Of a stretch of DNA of 19,527 nt, positions 1 to 10,232 are shown in pieces (the first letter of the stretch is position 1; every line of letters starts with the position of its first letter). The stretch is from Acanthaster planci (Eukaryota; Echinodermata; Asteroidea; Valvatida; Acanthasteridae). Position numbers and translations under genes: made by a program. A model generated the notes under the pieces. It ran no database searches. It was given only the letters and a program-made list of their open reading frames with translations, and had not been told where the DNA came from. The stretch lies in the NCBI RefSeq assembly GCF_001949145.1, contig NW_019091368.1, positions 1,976,277-1,995,803 on the forward strand. The letters run 5' to 3'.

Positions 1-3000
1 CCTTAGGGTATATACCGAGTACTTTCTTTCCCGCTCACATATGAAATATTCTTTGTTGTCAAAAATTTATCCCCCCCCGCTAGATACACCACTGAGCAGA
101 CCATTCCAATTCCTACAGATTTGGTCTCCCTCAAGGATTTCCTTAAGTGTAATGACAAAGGCATCCTCGCTTCAGTCAATATCTCGTGCCCTTGATTAAT
201 CGTGATATCCTTCTACAAGTGTATTGGCAATTTGCTCTCAAGGGCCCCACCACAATAGGGTGCAATAGGACACCATTTGAAGTTGTTGATTGCTCCAACT
301 CGTGGAGATTATTATGGTCACAAAGATGAAAGCAGCTTGATGCAAATGTCAAAATTACGTGGTAAAGCGCTGGTATTCCTTTATTCCCAAGCTTATTGCG
401 AAACGTCTCTGCCCACGATCATTCGAGCTGAACGTCTGTCAAACAATACTAAGCGATATTCGTCTCCGAACGTATTTACTTGGGATCTTACAATGGCACG
501 CATGCCAGTCTGTAAAACCGAGTAATAATGAATCCAGTTTTGGTAAACATCGGAAAATTGGATATATTTTGGGAAAGGGCTATTACTGCATGTTGCATAT
601 TAACCGTAAAAGTGCAGAGGGGCGGAATCTGCCCGCTCAACCTTTTTTTTCCGATATCGGCGCAGTACATTTTTGTTTTCAGGAGCTGAGCCCTCAGTAG
701 TTTTTAGAGTAACTCCTCGTTATCATTTTGACACCAATTTTGCAAAATACAAACGTGCATGCAGCGTGCATTTCACAACCAAAAATGTATACTTTTTTCC
801 GCTGAGGCGCTCAATGCACGCACAGTGGCACGAATGTAGCCTTGAAATTCAATTGGCCGTAACAACAAAGCATTCAGTTCAAACTTCACATTTGGTAATG
901 ATAAGGAGTACCTGTATATACAAATGTGCCAAATTTCAACAAAATCGAGTTCAGCTTAGCCGAGTTCTTTTTGGACAGACCCCCCCTCGCTGTGAGATGG
1001 GCCAAAGCAAACCGGCTCTTTTGGGGTTGACAACCGTCCCACGTGTACATCCACATAGCCGCTTGTTAGCTCCGTGTCCTCTGAGGAACGGACGGGGAAT
1101 TTACACTGAATTGTTGTCGGTAATTTTAAAATATACAAATTAGAAATATGCACTTAAAGTATGAATCAAAGAACAGACAAACTGAGGCATGGGCGTAAAT
1201 CCCAGGGAATGAAGGGAAACCTCCCCCCCCGCACACGTACACGCATTTTAAGGTGGGGGGATGGGCTATTGAATCATCCCCACTTTTTGTGATGAGCAAA
1301 CACATTAGAGCGGATTGTGAAGAATTTTCAGGAATTCCCAATGAATAAAATTGTTGCAATATCCCTAAAATAGGAAAGCAATTATTAAAGCCATAAATAT
1401 ACCATTCTGATGTAAGATTCTGCATGAAATTGATACAATTACAGATGTAGCTGTTTATCATGAACATCGTCCTCTATAGAATGTGTCACCCCCCTACTTT
1501 TCGCATTTCCATGTACTGCCTAAATTTTTTGTGAAATGTCGTCGTCCAACGTCAACTGAGCTGAATATTTTGTTTGCCAAATCTCACGTAGAAGGAAATT
1601 ATAATGTCCATCTCCGAACGTATCCCATGTAAGTAGAGACGCCGACCTGCGAAGAGGAAAGTCTATGAAATCCAATTTCGGTGAAACAACTCGACTTTAG
1701 AAAATTGTGTATGGGGAGCACGTGCGGCTGAAATTACATATTGCATAACCGTTATTATATTTAAATAACCCTCTGCTGCCTCAATTTCCTCTTGAGAATT
1801 AATTGGGAATTTATATAAAGGGCTGTTCAAAATGACAACAGTTTCTACCATGTACAGGATGACGGATTCGTAGTCATTCGAATAGAAAGAAGGGCAGAAA
1901 TCAATTAAGATGATCGTTGGCCATCGTGGGGTTTTAATTTTAATTTTAGTTTTAATTTGGGAAAGTCCCCACGAACGGATCTAATAGTTAATTGCAAATC
2001 CGTTTCGTGTCGAAAGAACGTGCCTCACTTGTGTTTACTTAGCTGCAAATGGCATTGAGCTTAATTGGAAAATAATGTATTTGAGGATCTGAGCGGCAAA
2101 CGTTGTCCATTAGGATCCCTGAAATGTTTGTCATTAAAACAGCATATATGACATTTCTATAACATTTTTGCTATGTTAGATGGCAAACACAACCACCCGG
2201 TGAGCAAACAATAAACTTTATTATTTTACATATTTCACATGTGGCACGACCTCCTTAAGTTTAGTGAGAACGCCTGAAGTCAAATCAGAGTACCCTCAGA
2301 TTTAGCCACAAACAAATTGACAAATGCTATTTTAGTGTATCAGCGCAGTTTGTAATGCCAAAGACAGCCAGCAAGTGAATAATTTTAATGCATAAAATGT
2401 TAATGTATGTTTGAATTGGTGTTCTTCCAGACAGGATAAGATCATGACTATATGCCAAGAATGAGGCTCAATTTCGCGGCACTGTTAAGCACACAGCTTT
2501 ACGCTAACAGAGGGTCCGCTTATTTCATGGCGACCGTAAGCGGTAAGTATAGAGGGTGAAAGGCTTTTACCTTGCAAGAAAAATTTGCTCAACTTAGGGA
2601 CGTAACAATGAAAATCAGCACAGCATCCGTCAGATGTTCGCCGTGACATTTTGCGAAATGTTTAGCAATTAAAAACTGCTTAAAGGAAGGCAGCGCTGTG
2701 AAAAAATGGGCAGTCCCCGTGCTGATTGTGCTTCGATTCGTTTTCATTGTGCGCTTTTCCTTATGGGAGCGGGGAGGGGCGATTGAAAACTCTATTGGAA
2801 AGCGTACATGAAAGCATACAAAGCGTGATGTCATCAGAGTGTAGACGTGAATTTTTAAGGCATTTGAATGTCAGAATGCTATGAATTCGTGTTAAAATAG
2901 AAAGAGAACGTTTGATCATTGCATAGGTTAATGTTTGTGTAAAGATAGTTGCCCCAGTTAGCCATCTGTTCCATTTATCTTTATTTATTCAGCCATATGA

Positions 3001-3959
3001 CGCCATAAGAAAACGTAAGCTTGATGTGAAATTGGTGAGCTTGATTCCCTTTTCAGTTCACTGCTCAGCAAATAGTCAACATTCCCTGTTTATATGACAC
3101 TGAAATTGTTATTGAAGCTGTTTCTTTATGATGATAAATAAATGAAGTTAGTTATGGCGCCTTTAACGCAAAGTCTCAATGCACTGACTTTTTTCCCATG
3201 CATGTTGATCTGACCTGCATGCCTAGTTGCAGGTCTTCAGGGTGAATTTCAACAATTATACAGTAGTTAAAAAGCACCCTGTTATTTGGAAATATCTTGT
3301 GCCTTTGATTTTCAATGGTCGTCCACAACCGTAATTATAGCAAGTTTCTTTTAAGACTTCCACTCTAATGTGGGGCTACTTAAACAACGGCGAACGGTTG
3401 AAATTGTTGAGTCGCTTGTCCCAATTTTAAGTGACCATCATGGCTGTGGCAGGAATTGCCTTGCGCGTGCCAATTTAGAGATGCTGGGCTGATGTTTCTT
3501 TATTCTCCATTTTCCTTTAAATCAAATTTCTCCCGTTAACGGTCATTCAGGCTATATATTTTGTTACAGTGAAATGAAAAGTGGGTCCTCGACCGAATTC
3601 AAATGGATTCCTACTGGTGGAGATGCAGATCTTCAAAGAGGAGTGACGATGAAGCCTAATTCTACAAAACCAACCGACATTGGAAAATTTTATTTATTTC
3701 TCGTTGTTTGATAATAATTGCTCATATTATTATGATTCTGATTTATTGATAAACATACATTTGTAGCTATTCGGTTAAATTGCAGCAAAATCCAAAACCC
3801 ATAAACAATTACAGTGAAACGACATGTTAGGACATAAAACAGGCAGAAAGATAAATACTCAAATGAGAAGTATATATATATGTATATACATCACAACGCA
3901 TAGATTTGATAAAAACAAAAAGAGAATCCATTCAAATATGTGCCAGACATGTGCAAAAT
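1..3959. other. Gene-free stretch, left part of window
   Basis: I see no supportable gene here. Open frames are short, lack recognisable domains and overlap one another on both strands. The longest, 673-1143 on the plus strand, is rich in Cys, His and Arg without any motif I know. A frame open from 7 to 195 (plus, no Met at its head) reads somewhat like protein (for example LVSLKDFLKCNDKGILASVN) and could be a remnant exon or transposon piece, but I cannot name it. Simple sequence includes C-runs near 71-78 and 1209-1216, an imperfect TTTTAA-type repeat at 1931-1958, and an alternating AT tract near 3870-3888. Confidence 0.6.
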
Positions 3960-4475
3960 TAATTTATTTAAAGACTACATGTTCTTAATAAGATTGAGGA
4001 GATGTGGGATTGCACTGTTTTAATGTGCTGCAGATGATAACTATTTCTGAGAGAATAATGCGCTTTGATTTTCACCTGCTTCAGTAGCTAATGATTTTTT
4101 TAAAAATCCGAGTTGTATAAATCTAACGCAATTTTATGACATGTATTTTGTATGCGACACTGGAGGGTGGTAAGAGTCTGATCATAACTTATATACTGTG
4201 GACCGAGAATTATTCTAAGTGCCCTCTTTTGGGTTCTTTCCAGCCGGGTTATTTGTTTTTCTGTTAAGCCAGCATTCCACACAGGTATCGCATACTCTAA
4301 AATAGGGCGCACATACCTTTTAAATATCGTAATGAAATCATCTACTGAAAGGTTGAATTTTTAACATGAACAATTTATTGCGAGCTTTACCATACACGTC
4401 GGAAATCCCATTTTAGATTGGAACTTGTTGTGACACCCAAGATGTTGATAAAGTCAACAACTTTTAACTCTTTAG
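3960..4475 (-). mobile_element. Decayed LINE (CR1/jockey-type) reverse transcriptase, C-terminal fragment
   Basis: Read on the minus strand, 4312 to 4100 encodes the conserved end of a non-LTR retrotransposon reverse transcriptase. It contains VRPILEYAIPVWNAGLT, then LERTQKRALRIILG, the usual 'vRPvLEYa.pVW...Lt..q...LE.iQKRAlRiIlg' signature that follows the catalytic domain. Further upstream on the same strand, up to about 4473, another frame gives ILGVTTSSNLKW, matching the family's 'LGV.is.dLKW' motif; between them are frame changes, an in-frame stop and missing residues. Below 4100 a shifted frame (SLRNSYHLQHIKT) may be the degenerate tail. The catalytic YADD core and the endonuclease are absent, so this is a 5'-truncated dead copy. 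The exact clade is uncertain; the outer edges are by eye. Confidence 0.8.
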
Positions 4476-5900
4476 AGCAGATCTAAAGAGCAGACCTTTA
4501 GAGATTCATATCATTCTTACTAGCCTATTCACGATATAACTGCACATAGACACTTTGCTGGCTAATTTCCTAATGGGAATTGGACAGCGACTATTAATCT
4601 ATTTTTTTTTACATTTTTAATGTGTACCGTGGATGCGATATTATGTAAAACACAGGGAGGGCCCGTATCTTCCCATCAACTACATTTACATACTCAAGTT
4701 GACTTGAAGCTAAAAACTAATCTTGGAAAGGTCACTCCAGTGTGAGATGCTTTTATTCTTCTCAATTAAAGACACAGGACAATTACAAAATAAGGGAATA
4801 TAAAACTATCGAAGGACACATGCAAAAAAAAACCTGTTAAGGATTATTCAGTGGTGTTTCCTTAGTACAGCATCAAACAGAAATGCATTATATTACTTTA
4901 TTCCATTAAAATTTAAGGTTTCATCGGCCTTTGTCACCCCCGCCAGTTTGTTATTCATAACGGCCGAGGTCTCCCTTGCATGTGGTTTCCCTTACTCAGC
5001 CCCCCCCCGTTCAGGCACCCGAGCGTGCGACTACGATTTTCCATCCATACAGTCGAGTTTCAGCATTTCTACAAGTCTTGGTGGCTTTGTCATCAAACTC
5101 TGTCGAGTTTTCGGGACGAGGCCGTGTACTTGGTCAATTTTGGGCTACTTACGATTAAAACACTGCGTTGAGCATTTCGCGTAATGATTATCCAGATCAC
5201 AGCAAATCAATGCTGGCGGAGATGAGAGCAAAAATTCCCTACTTGAACCCCCGTTAACTTCACGTTTCTGTACTGAAAACCGATGAGTGGAAACACGTCT
5301 CCTTTCGGACCCATACAGGATATTTTCAAAAACTCTTTCCAGTTTTCTTCTGTTTTTTGGGAGGATAAAAAGAGCAGAAATGCACAAACTCTAACCAGGA
5401 GTTACAAAAATAGAGTAAAAGGCATTGATTACTATGAGACAGAAATTTTTCTAGGTTAATGTTATTTTCCTGCAAATCTTGAATCCAAAGAAGACTTTCA
5501 TTCTATTTTGAAAGGGGCAAAACAAAACTCTGTGTGATGGCACACACGAGGGATGGGTTAGATGCAGGAAACAGTGCGTCAGTACATTAATACTCTGCCA
5601 CGTTCGTTATTTACAGGGTTGAAAAATTCTCCTCCCATTCGTAATATTAAGAAAAGTCTCTCTTTCCTTGGTCAAAAGCATTGGTAACCTCGATTTACTG
5701 CTTACGATCTGTGATTTTTTTTTAGATTTTTAACTTCAGCACATATGGTCATCTGTGGAAAACTTTCAGATCCATTACCCTCCGTATAGCACCTATCTAC
5801 CAGGCCCCAACATGATACGCCGATCGTGATCACGTGATTGTTAGGTAAGACTTAATATGTTATTGCGCAGTAAAGTATTATACATAAACCATAAGAGGGT
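4476..5900. other. Gene-free stretch upstream of the GPCR
   Basis: No recognisable gene. Overlapping short frames at 4948-5184 (plus) and 5145-5387 (minus) have no motif and look like chance. A C-run lies at about 5001-5009. The part next to the receptor may hold its promoter, described separately. Confidence 0.55.
5829..5888 (+). promoter_or_regulatory. Candidate upstream control site (palindromic E-box, TATA-like sequence)
   Basis: ATCACGTGAT at 5829-5838 is a perfect 10-base palindrome around the E-box core CACGTG, about 110 bases before the receptor start codon. An AT-rich TATA-like stretch (TATTATACATAAA) lies at about 5877-5888. CACGTG is the known target of bHLH-ZIP factors such as USF and MYC/MAX families; whether it works here is inference. 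The proposed splice acceptor at 5917 would compete with a start of transcription just downstream. Confidence 0.25.
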
Positions 5901-5903
5901 GGA

Positions 5904-5917
5904 TGCATTTTTCACAG
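5904..5917 (+). promoter_or_regulatory. Possible 3' splice site of a 5'-UTR intron before the GPCR
   Basis: The string GCATTTTTCACAG ends at 5917, 31 bases before the ATG, and fits a pyrimidine-rich acceptor ending in CAG. Intronless-coding GPCR genes in animals often carry a non-coding upstream exon. No matching donor can be chosen from sequence alone, so this is only a candidate. Confidence 0.3.
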
Positions 5918-5948
5918 AAGACGCAAGCGGACACCGCAGTAAAACAGC

Positions 5949-6932
5949 ATGGAGAATACACTAGCGCTGCGTATCTTTAAGACCTTCGTGGGCATTGTCG
6001 GCATCTTAGGCAACGGTCTGGTGTGCGTAGTCATCGGTAAGGTTTCAGAGATGCAGACCCGCACCAACGCCTTCATCTTTCATCAGGCCGTCGTAGATCT
6101 ACTTGGTTCAACCCTGATTCTTCTGCAGAGCGAAGCATCTCTGCCGGACCCCGTGCCAGACAACGCACTAGGGTGGGTAGTGTGCAGCCTCTGGGTTTCT
6201 AACTTTGCAACTTTTCTCCTGTATGTGATATCCACATTCAACCTGCTGTCGCTGACCATGGAGCGATATGTTGCTATCGTTCACCCGTTCAAGTATCAGA
6301 CAGCCTTCGCCAAGCACCCCCGGCTGAAAGTCGGTGCGGTCATTGCGGTATGTTGGATGGTCGCCATCGTTATCAAGTGCTACAACCTAACTCTCTTCAA
6401 GGTTGAAGGTGGTAGCTGCGTTTCGAGTGCTGAATATCGGTCGAAAGTACTGGGAATTTTGATAGCCTTTCTGCAGTTCGTGATGCCCGTGGCAGTCATG
6501 CTGTTTGCATATATTCGCATCAGCGTGGAGCTCAAGCAAGGAGCCGCTCGGGTGGGGCCCGCACCAGCAGCTGTTGGTCCCGCCACCACAGCGGACGCCT
6601 CCCAACCGGCAGGCATGATGGAGTCCCTTCTCAGAGCTCGACGCAACACGTTCAAGATGCTGTTGATCGTGTTCGTCACGTTCCTGGTGTGCTGGACTCC
6701 AAACCAGGTGATCTTTCTCTTGTTCAACCTCGGCTGGAAACTGCAGTTCAACGAGTGGTTCTACCTGCTCTCCGTGGGAATGGTAGCCTCAAACTGTTGC
6801 GTCAATCCAGTTATCTACGCCTTCAAGTACCGCCAATTCCGCAAGGGACTGCGTGAGACGTTTTGCTGCAGACGGGAACACCGTGAGGAATCCAGTCGAG
6901 CAATTACGATGAACTGCAGCAACAACTCCTAG
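5949..6932 (+). CDS. Orphan class A (rhodopsin-family) G protein-coupled receptor, intronless
   Basis: A complete 327-residue seven-helix receptor, predicted to sit in the plasma membrane and signal through G proteins. Landmarks: GN in TM1 (21-22), Asp50 in TM2, Cys79 before TM3 with Cys157 in the second outer loop (the usual disulphide), ERY at 105-107 in place of DRY, Trp136 in TM4, Pro180 in TM5, CWTP at 248-251 in TM6, NPVIY at 286-290 in TM7, and CysCys 306-307 as a likely palmitoylation site. The third inner loop has a short Ala/Pro/Gly stretch (199-221). The start has a strong context (AGCATGG) and an in-frame stop at 5940-5942. The N-terminus before TM1 is only about eight residues and has no glycosylation sequon; N146 (NLT) in the second outer loop is one. 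TM3 has no Asp, so a classical amine receptor is unlikely. Cys79 lies 27 residues before Arg106, two more than usual. Ligand unknown. Confidence 0.94.
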   Translation: MENTLALRIFKTFVGIVGILGNGLVCVVIGKVSEMQTRTNAFIFHQAVVDLLGSTLILLQSEASLPDPVPDNALGWVVCSLWVSNFATFLLYVISTFNLLSLTMERYVAIVHPFKYQTAFAKHPRLKVGAVIAVCWMVAIVIKCYNLTLFKVEGGSCVSSAEYRSKVLGILIAFLQFVMPVAVMLFAYIRISVELKQGAARVGPAPAAVGPATTADASQPAGMMESLLRARRNTFKMLLIVFVTFLVCWTPNQVIFLLFNLGWKLQFNEWFYLLSVGMVASNCCVNPVIYAFKYRQFRKGLRETFCCRREHREESSRAITMNCSNNS

Positions 6933-6935
6933 AAT

Positions 6936-6945
6936 AATAAATAAA
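6936..6945 (+). terminator. Overlapping AATAAA polyadenylation signals after the GPCR
   Basis: AATAAA occurs at 6936-6941 and again at 6940-6945, beginning four bases after the TAG stop. If used, the 3' UTR would be only a few tens of bases. I see no strong GT-rich element immediately after it, so a more distal site is also possible. Confidence 0.4.
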
Positions 6946-9239
6946 TGAGAGAAAACAAGGCAAGAATAACTATAATTAACGTATTTCCAGTAATTGTGAC
7001 TCACATGTGAGCCTAACAATGTTTCATCATCCTTCACCCCTTTATCCAGTTCGTCGCTTTGACCTTACCTCAAGATGACCCTCCACTCATGGATGAGTAA
7101 AGTTTCATGCCTTAGGCCCCGTAGGTCCGCTTTAGAGCCGCTGTTTAAATTAAGCATTCAGAATCAGTGAACAGTTTTAACACCATCAAGTGCAAATGTT
7201 AGACTGGTGATTTGTGTTTTGAGGATATTACAAAGTGTTTATTGAATGTCACTGTTTAGTGGCTTCAATCTTAGTAGCCAGACTGAACTTTTTCGCTTGG
7301 GGGTATAAAATTTCAGCTAAAAGCAGCTAAGAGCGATTTGGCAAGACCATACGTAGGATAAAACGTTTGATTTTGTTACAAGTGTGTGTCCTGAAAAAAG
7401 GGTAGACCACGAAGAATTAGAAAGTACCTTTTAAGTTACTATCCTAGGATTCTGTGAAACGTGAGAAGCCTTTAAGGATATGCCCTTTACATTGGATTCG
7501 AGTAATTTATATAGTATGGCTTTTGCAGCCAGGTGTGGGGATGTTTATTTATATATTAAAATTGCTTATAATTTTGTCCGAAATGGCTAACCCCTTGTAG
7601 AGTGCTCGAGGAATAAATCGAATCCCAGTAGCTTTATGCGATTTGATAAGAGGTCCTTGTGGACCAGTTGAGACAGGTGTGCTTTGGTGTTGATTACTCG
7701 GCGCTCTAAAAAAGTTTCAGAATATTGAAATGCACTACGGTGACCTGATTACGAAACCCACATATCACTATATCTTCGTGTGCCCGGCAGAAAGGCGTAA
7801 GTGCGCTTACGCCCCTCTGCCGGGCACCCGACGATATAATTACGTTGTATGATGCTTAATTTGTCACTTCCGATGTTGTAGTCTTCGCTGCATGGCCTGG
7901 CGGATGCGTCGTGGTGAAGTTCATGCAGGATTGTAAATAACATCATTGGCCGTGTATCGTTATGGGTAGTAAGTTTTCACCGTGGGTATATTCTGCATGT
8001 TTAGCGAACCCTAGATGATCATATTTAATTAGTTCACAATACACGAATCTCTAAATGACCCACGAGGTCCTCTTCCAAACCAACCAGTCTCACAAGACTG
8101 TTTAATGTCACTGTTTCTTTCTATTTCATTAATGTTGTTCACAGGAGGATTTTATTTGTCAGCCTAGTCAAGCAATATTTCTCTTTGATTTCATTTGTTT
8201 CCAAGAAAAAAAATTAAGTTTTATTTTAAGATAAACGATACCAATGTTGAAGCACCAGCAAACTTTTCGAAAACTGGTTTTGCTGTGGCAGTGAAGTTGC
8301 CTAATAGCTTACACGGTATGTATTTGTGTAATGTATTCTCTTTTATTAATATTTCCACAGGAAGGTTTCTAATAATTTAGAATATTTTTAATAATCTTTT
8401 TTGTTAATTTGTGGTTCGAATACTTTTGAGGGAAAGTATCAAACATAATGTATATGTCTTACTAAATTACTGAATTATTTGCGGAAGAAATTTCTTCATC
8501 CGACAGCACAGACAATCATACGCCGCCAGTCTTTTGAGAAATATTTAGTGCAATGTTCGTACTGTATCGATTAAATATGCCTAGCACGACTCACGAGGGT
8601 ATAGATTTAATATAGTAATGTGTCGATATTTTTCTATAAATTCCGGGGTGGTTGCGTTTTGACTGGTTGCTAAGATTTATACGTGTGTAATTTCAGACTG
8701 ACGCCCATTAACCTACAATGGCAAAGGTAAACAGATTATTCGTCCACTGTAACCCAGTTCAAAGTTAACGGTTTTTCTATCAAGTCAATTTTGATCTATC
8801 AGAATGCTCCTACTAAAATAATGTACAGTTAACTGTATCCTTAAGAATAATCGACACCTTTCTGAATAGGAAGACGTCACAAGAGTGGTTTCACTGGACC
8901 TTTGACTTAGAATCGGACGTTTCTAGTGCTTCTAGTAGCACGTTGGTTTGGTGTGTTGACTGATTGAGTTTTGTTTCGTGTGATCCAATTTGCTTACATT
9001 GAGCAAGACATACATATGAGTGTTGGTGAAATAGAATGGTGTGCCTGAAGCAACGAAAGCCTAGTTTTTCACATAGACGTACGTCTCTTGCAGCCCTGCG
9101 TGATCTGCTCCGTTAAGTTCACTCTGGCCTACTGATTCCTAACTCCAGCATGGCTTCTGAAATCTTATCGAGAAAAGAGCATACAGTGGGAGTGGCCTCC
9201 ATAGTACATTCCTCCTACGTCTCAAAGTCTCACGCTGAT
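6946..9239. other. Gene-free stretch between GPCR and the SUR-like array
   Basis: No gene I can support. A 61-residue frame at 8195-8380 (plus) and a 65-residue frame at 7749-7946 (minus, mostly the hairpin) have no motif. The stretch holds the hairpin at 7769-7838, a small hairpin GGTCC-TTGT-GGACC near 7651-7664, and AT-rich sequence around 8360-8420. I searched 8400-9240 by eye for the upstream repeat found before copies B and C and did not find it. Confidence 0.5.
7769..7838. repeat. Near-perfect 33-bp-arm hairpin with 4-base loop
   Basis: The arm at 7769-7801 and the reverse complement of 7806-7838 match at 29 of 33 positions, separated by the loop TGCG. The core includes GTGCCCGGCAG and GGCGTAAG, much richer in GC than the flanks. 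In a minus-strand transcript two of the four mismatches (7792-7793) become G-U pairs, so the RNA hairpin would be stronger on that strand. Candidates are a small foldback MITE or a hairpin RNA precursor; the tiny loop argues against an ordinary animal pre-miRNA. Confidence 0.8.
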
Positions 9240-9243
9240 TAAG

Positions 9244-9444
9244 GTGAATGGTCTGGTGACAATCTCTCACACTGCCTTCCTTCTTCAATCTTCACTCCTT
9301 CTTCTCTTCATGGGATGCTGCACCAGTTACCGCCGGGTCCACACCAAGTACCACCTGGTCTATCCGGGGCACAGCCTGAGTTGGCTCCATTGGCGAAGGT
9401 ATCATGAAACATACCAGGCCCGGAATCAGTCCAAAAAAAAATAA
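9244..9444 (+). pseudogene. SUR-like TMD0 exon, decayed copy A
   Basis: The frame contains GCCTSYRRVHTKY and YPGHSLSW, almost identical to residues of the intact exon at 15079-15687 (GCCTSYRRVHTKY, YPGHSLRW). Homology begins near 9240; the start codon, the N-terminal cysteine and the first part of TMD0 are missing. After the shared PGHSL block there are two deletions of about 35 and 7 bases relative to the intact copy; together they are 42, so the frame returns for TYQARNQ before the sequence runs into an A-tract and a TAA. The second half of TMD0 is absent. What remains could cross the membrane at most about once, so I treat it as a pseudogene fragment rather than a small gene. Confidence 0.85.
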
Positions 9445-9469
9445 TTTTATGTTTAAATGAACACTAAAC

Positions 9470-10232
9470 AGTCAGTGCTGTACAAAAATTTCGTCGTTCT
9501 TCCTAAAAATAGCTGCCCTTCCTAAAGCTCCCTGTAAGACCGGCAGGTTTACGAGCAAACGGTATCCTGTGTGACCTGTCCCCTTCATTAGGTCAAATAT
9601 CGATTGATGATGTTGACATCTAGTCTGCTCCCCTGACATTCCTTAGACCAGGCTCCAAATAATCCCACTGGACCCAATAAAGAAACGAATTCCATTTTAA
9701 AATATTACTCTGTTGTATAAATCAGCATATCGCTGTAATAACGCAGAGCGAAATACTTGGCCTGTTTTCCTTAATATCGTGGTTGTAATCACCGTTCCGT
9801 GGCACAGCTAAATTTGGTAGCGCAATTCTAGAGGCAAAACTAAAAGTTTTCATCGAACAAACAGCCTTTGGGTATCCCCACCCCAGAATTTAGTATTTCC
9901 ATCCAAAGAAGATTGGTGTCATCGAAATAATGCATTTGCACGCAAGATGATATCTGGCAAGAGCGGTTAAGGCTTTATGACATCCATGCCTTGGAAATCT
10001 CTCAGTTCACTCGTTGAAAGTTGGACTCGGTAATTTCCAAATCTTGCTTACTATTATTCTTACAGTTTTGGGGCGGAGACAGTCAGACCTATTTCTTGAA
10101 TTAATCTCTTTTGTCTGCTTGACCTACGTCCTGAGTACGCCTCTGCTACTCAGATAGGTTCTGTGAAAAGGGGTTTTTATTAGTTATAATTGAAATTGTA
10201 TGTTTTTAAACAATACCCAGAAAGTAAAAGTT
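9470..10232 (+). repeat. Downstream flank of copy A, direct repeat of 13180-14275
   Basis: This non-coding segment is collinear with the DNA after copy B. Shared landmarks in order are a GCTGCC/GCTCCCTGTAAG block, ATCGTGG...AATCA.CGTTCCG.GGCACAGCTAAATT, the 20 bases AGGCAAAACTAAAAGTTTTC with ATCGAACAAACAGC after them, ATAATGCATTTGC, CTTGGAAATCTCTCAG and a final GTAAAAGT. Copy A has about 130 extra bases (near 9572-9708) that copy B lacks. It has no coding content that I recognise. Confidence 0.85.

Noticed and set aside
673-1143. 156-residue open frame, the longest in the left third
   Set aside because: No domain, no splice or promoter context that fits, overlaps another frame on the opposite strand, and its composition looks like translated non-coding DNA.
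1924-1974. TCGTGGGG ... CCCCACGA inverted pair around a TTTTAA tract
   Set aside because: Only 8 bp of stem with a 35-base AT-rich loop; expected by chance at this scale.
6380-6751. 123-residue minus-strand frame
   Set aside because: It lies antisense inside the GPCR coding sequence and only mirrors its codon structure.
8411-8422. GGTTCGAATAC resembling a tRNA B box (another TAGTTCGAATG near 17566)
   Set aside because: No A box at the right distance and no cloverleaf can be drawn around either site.
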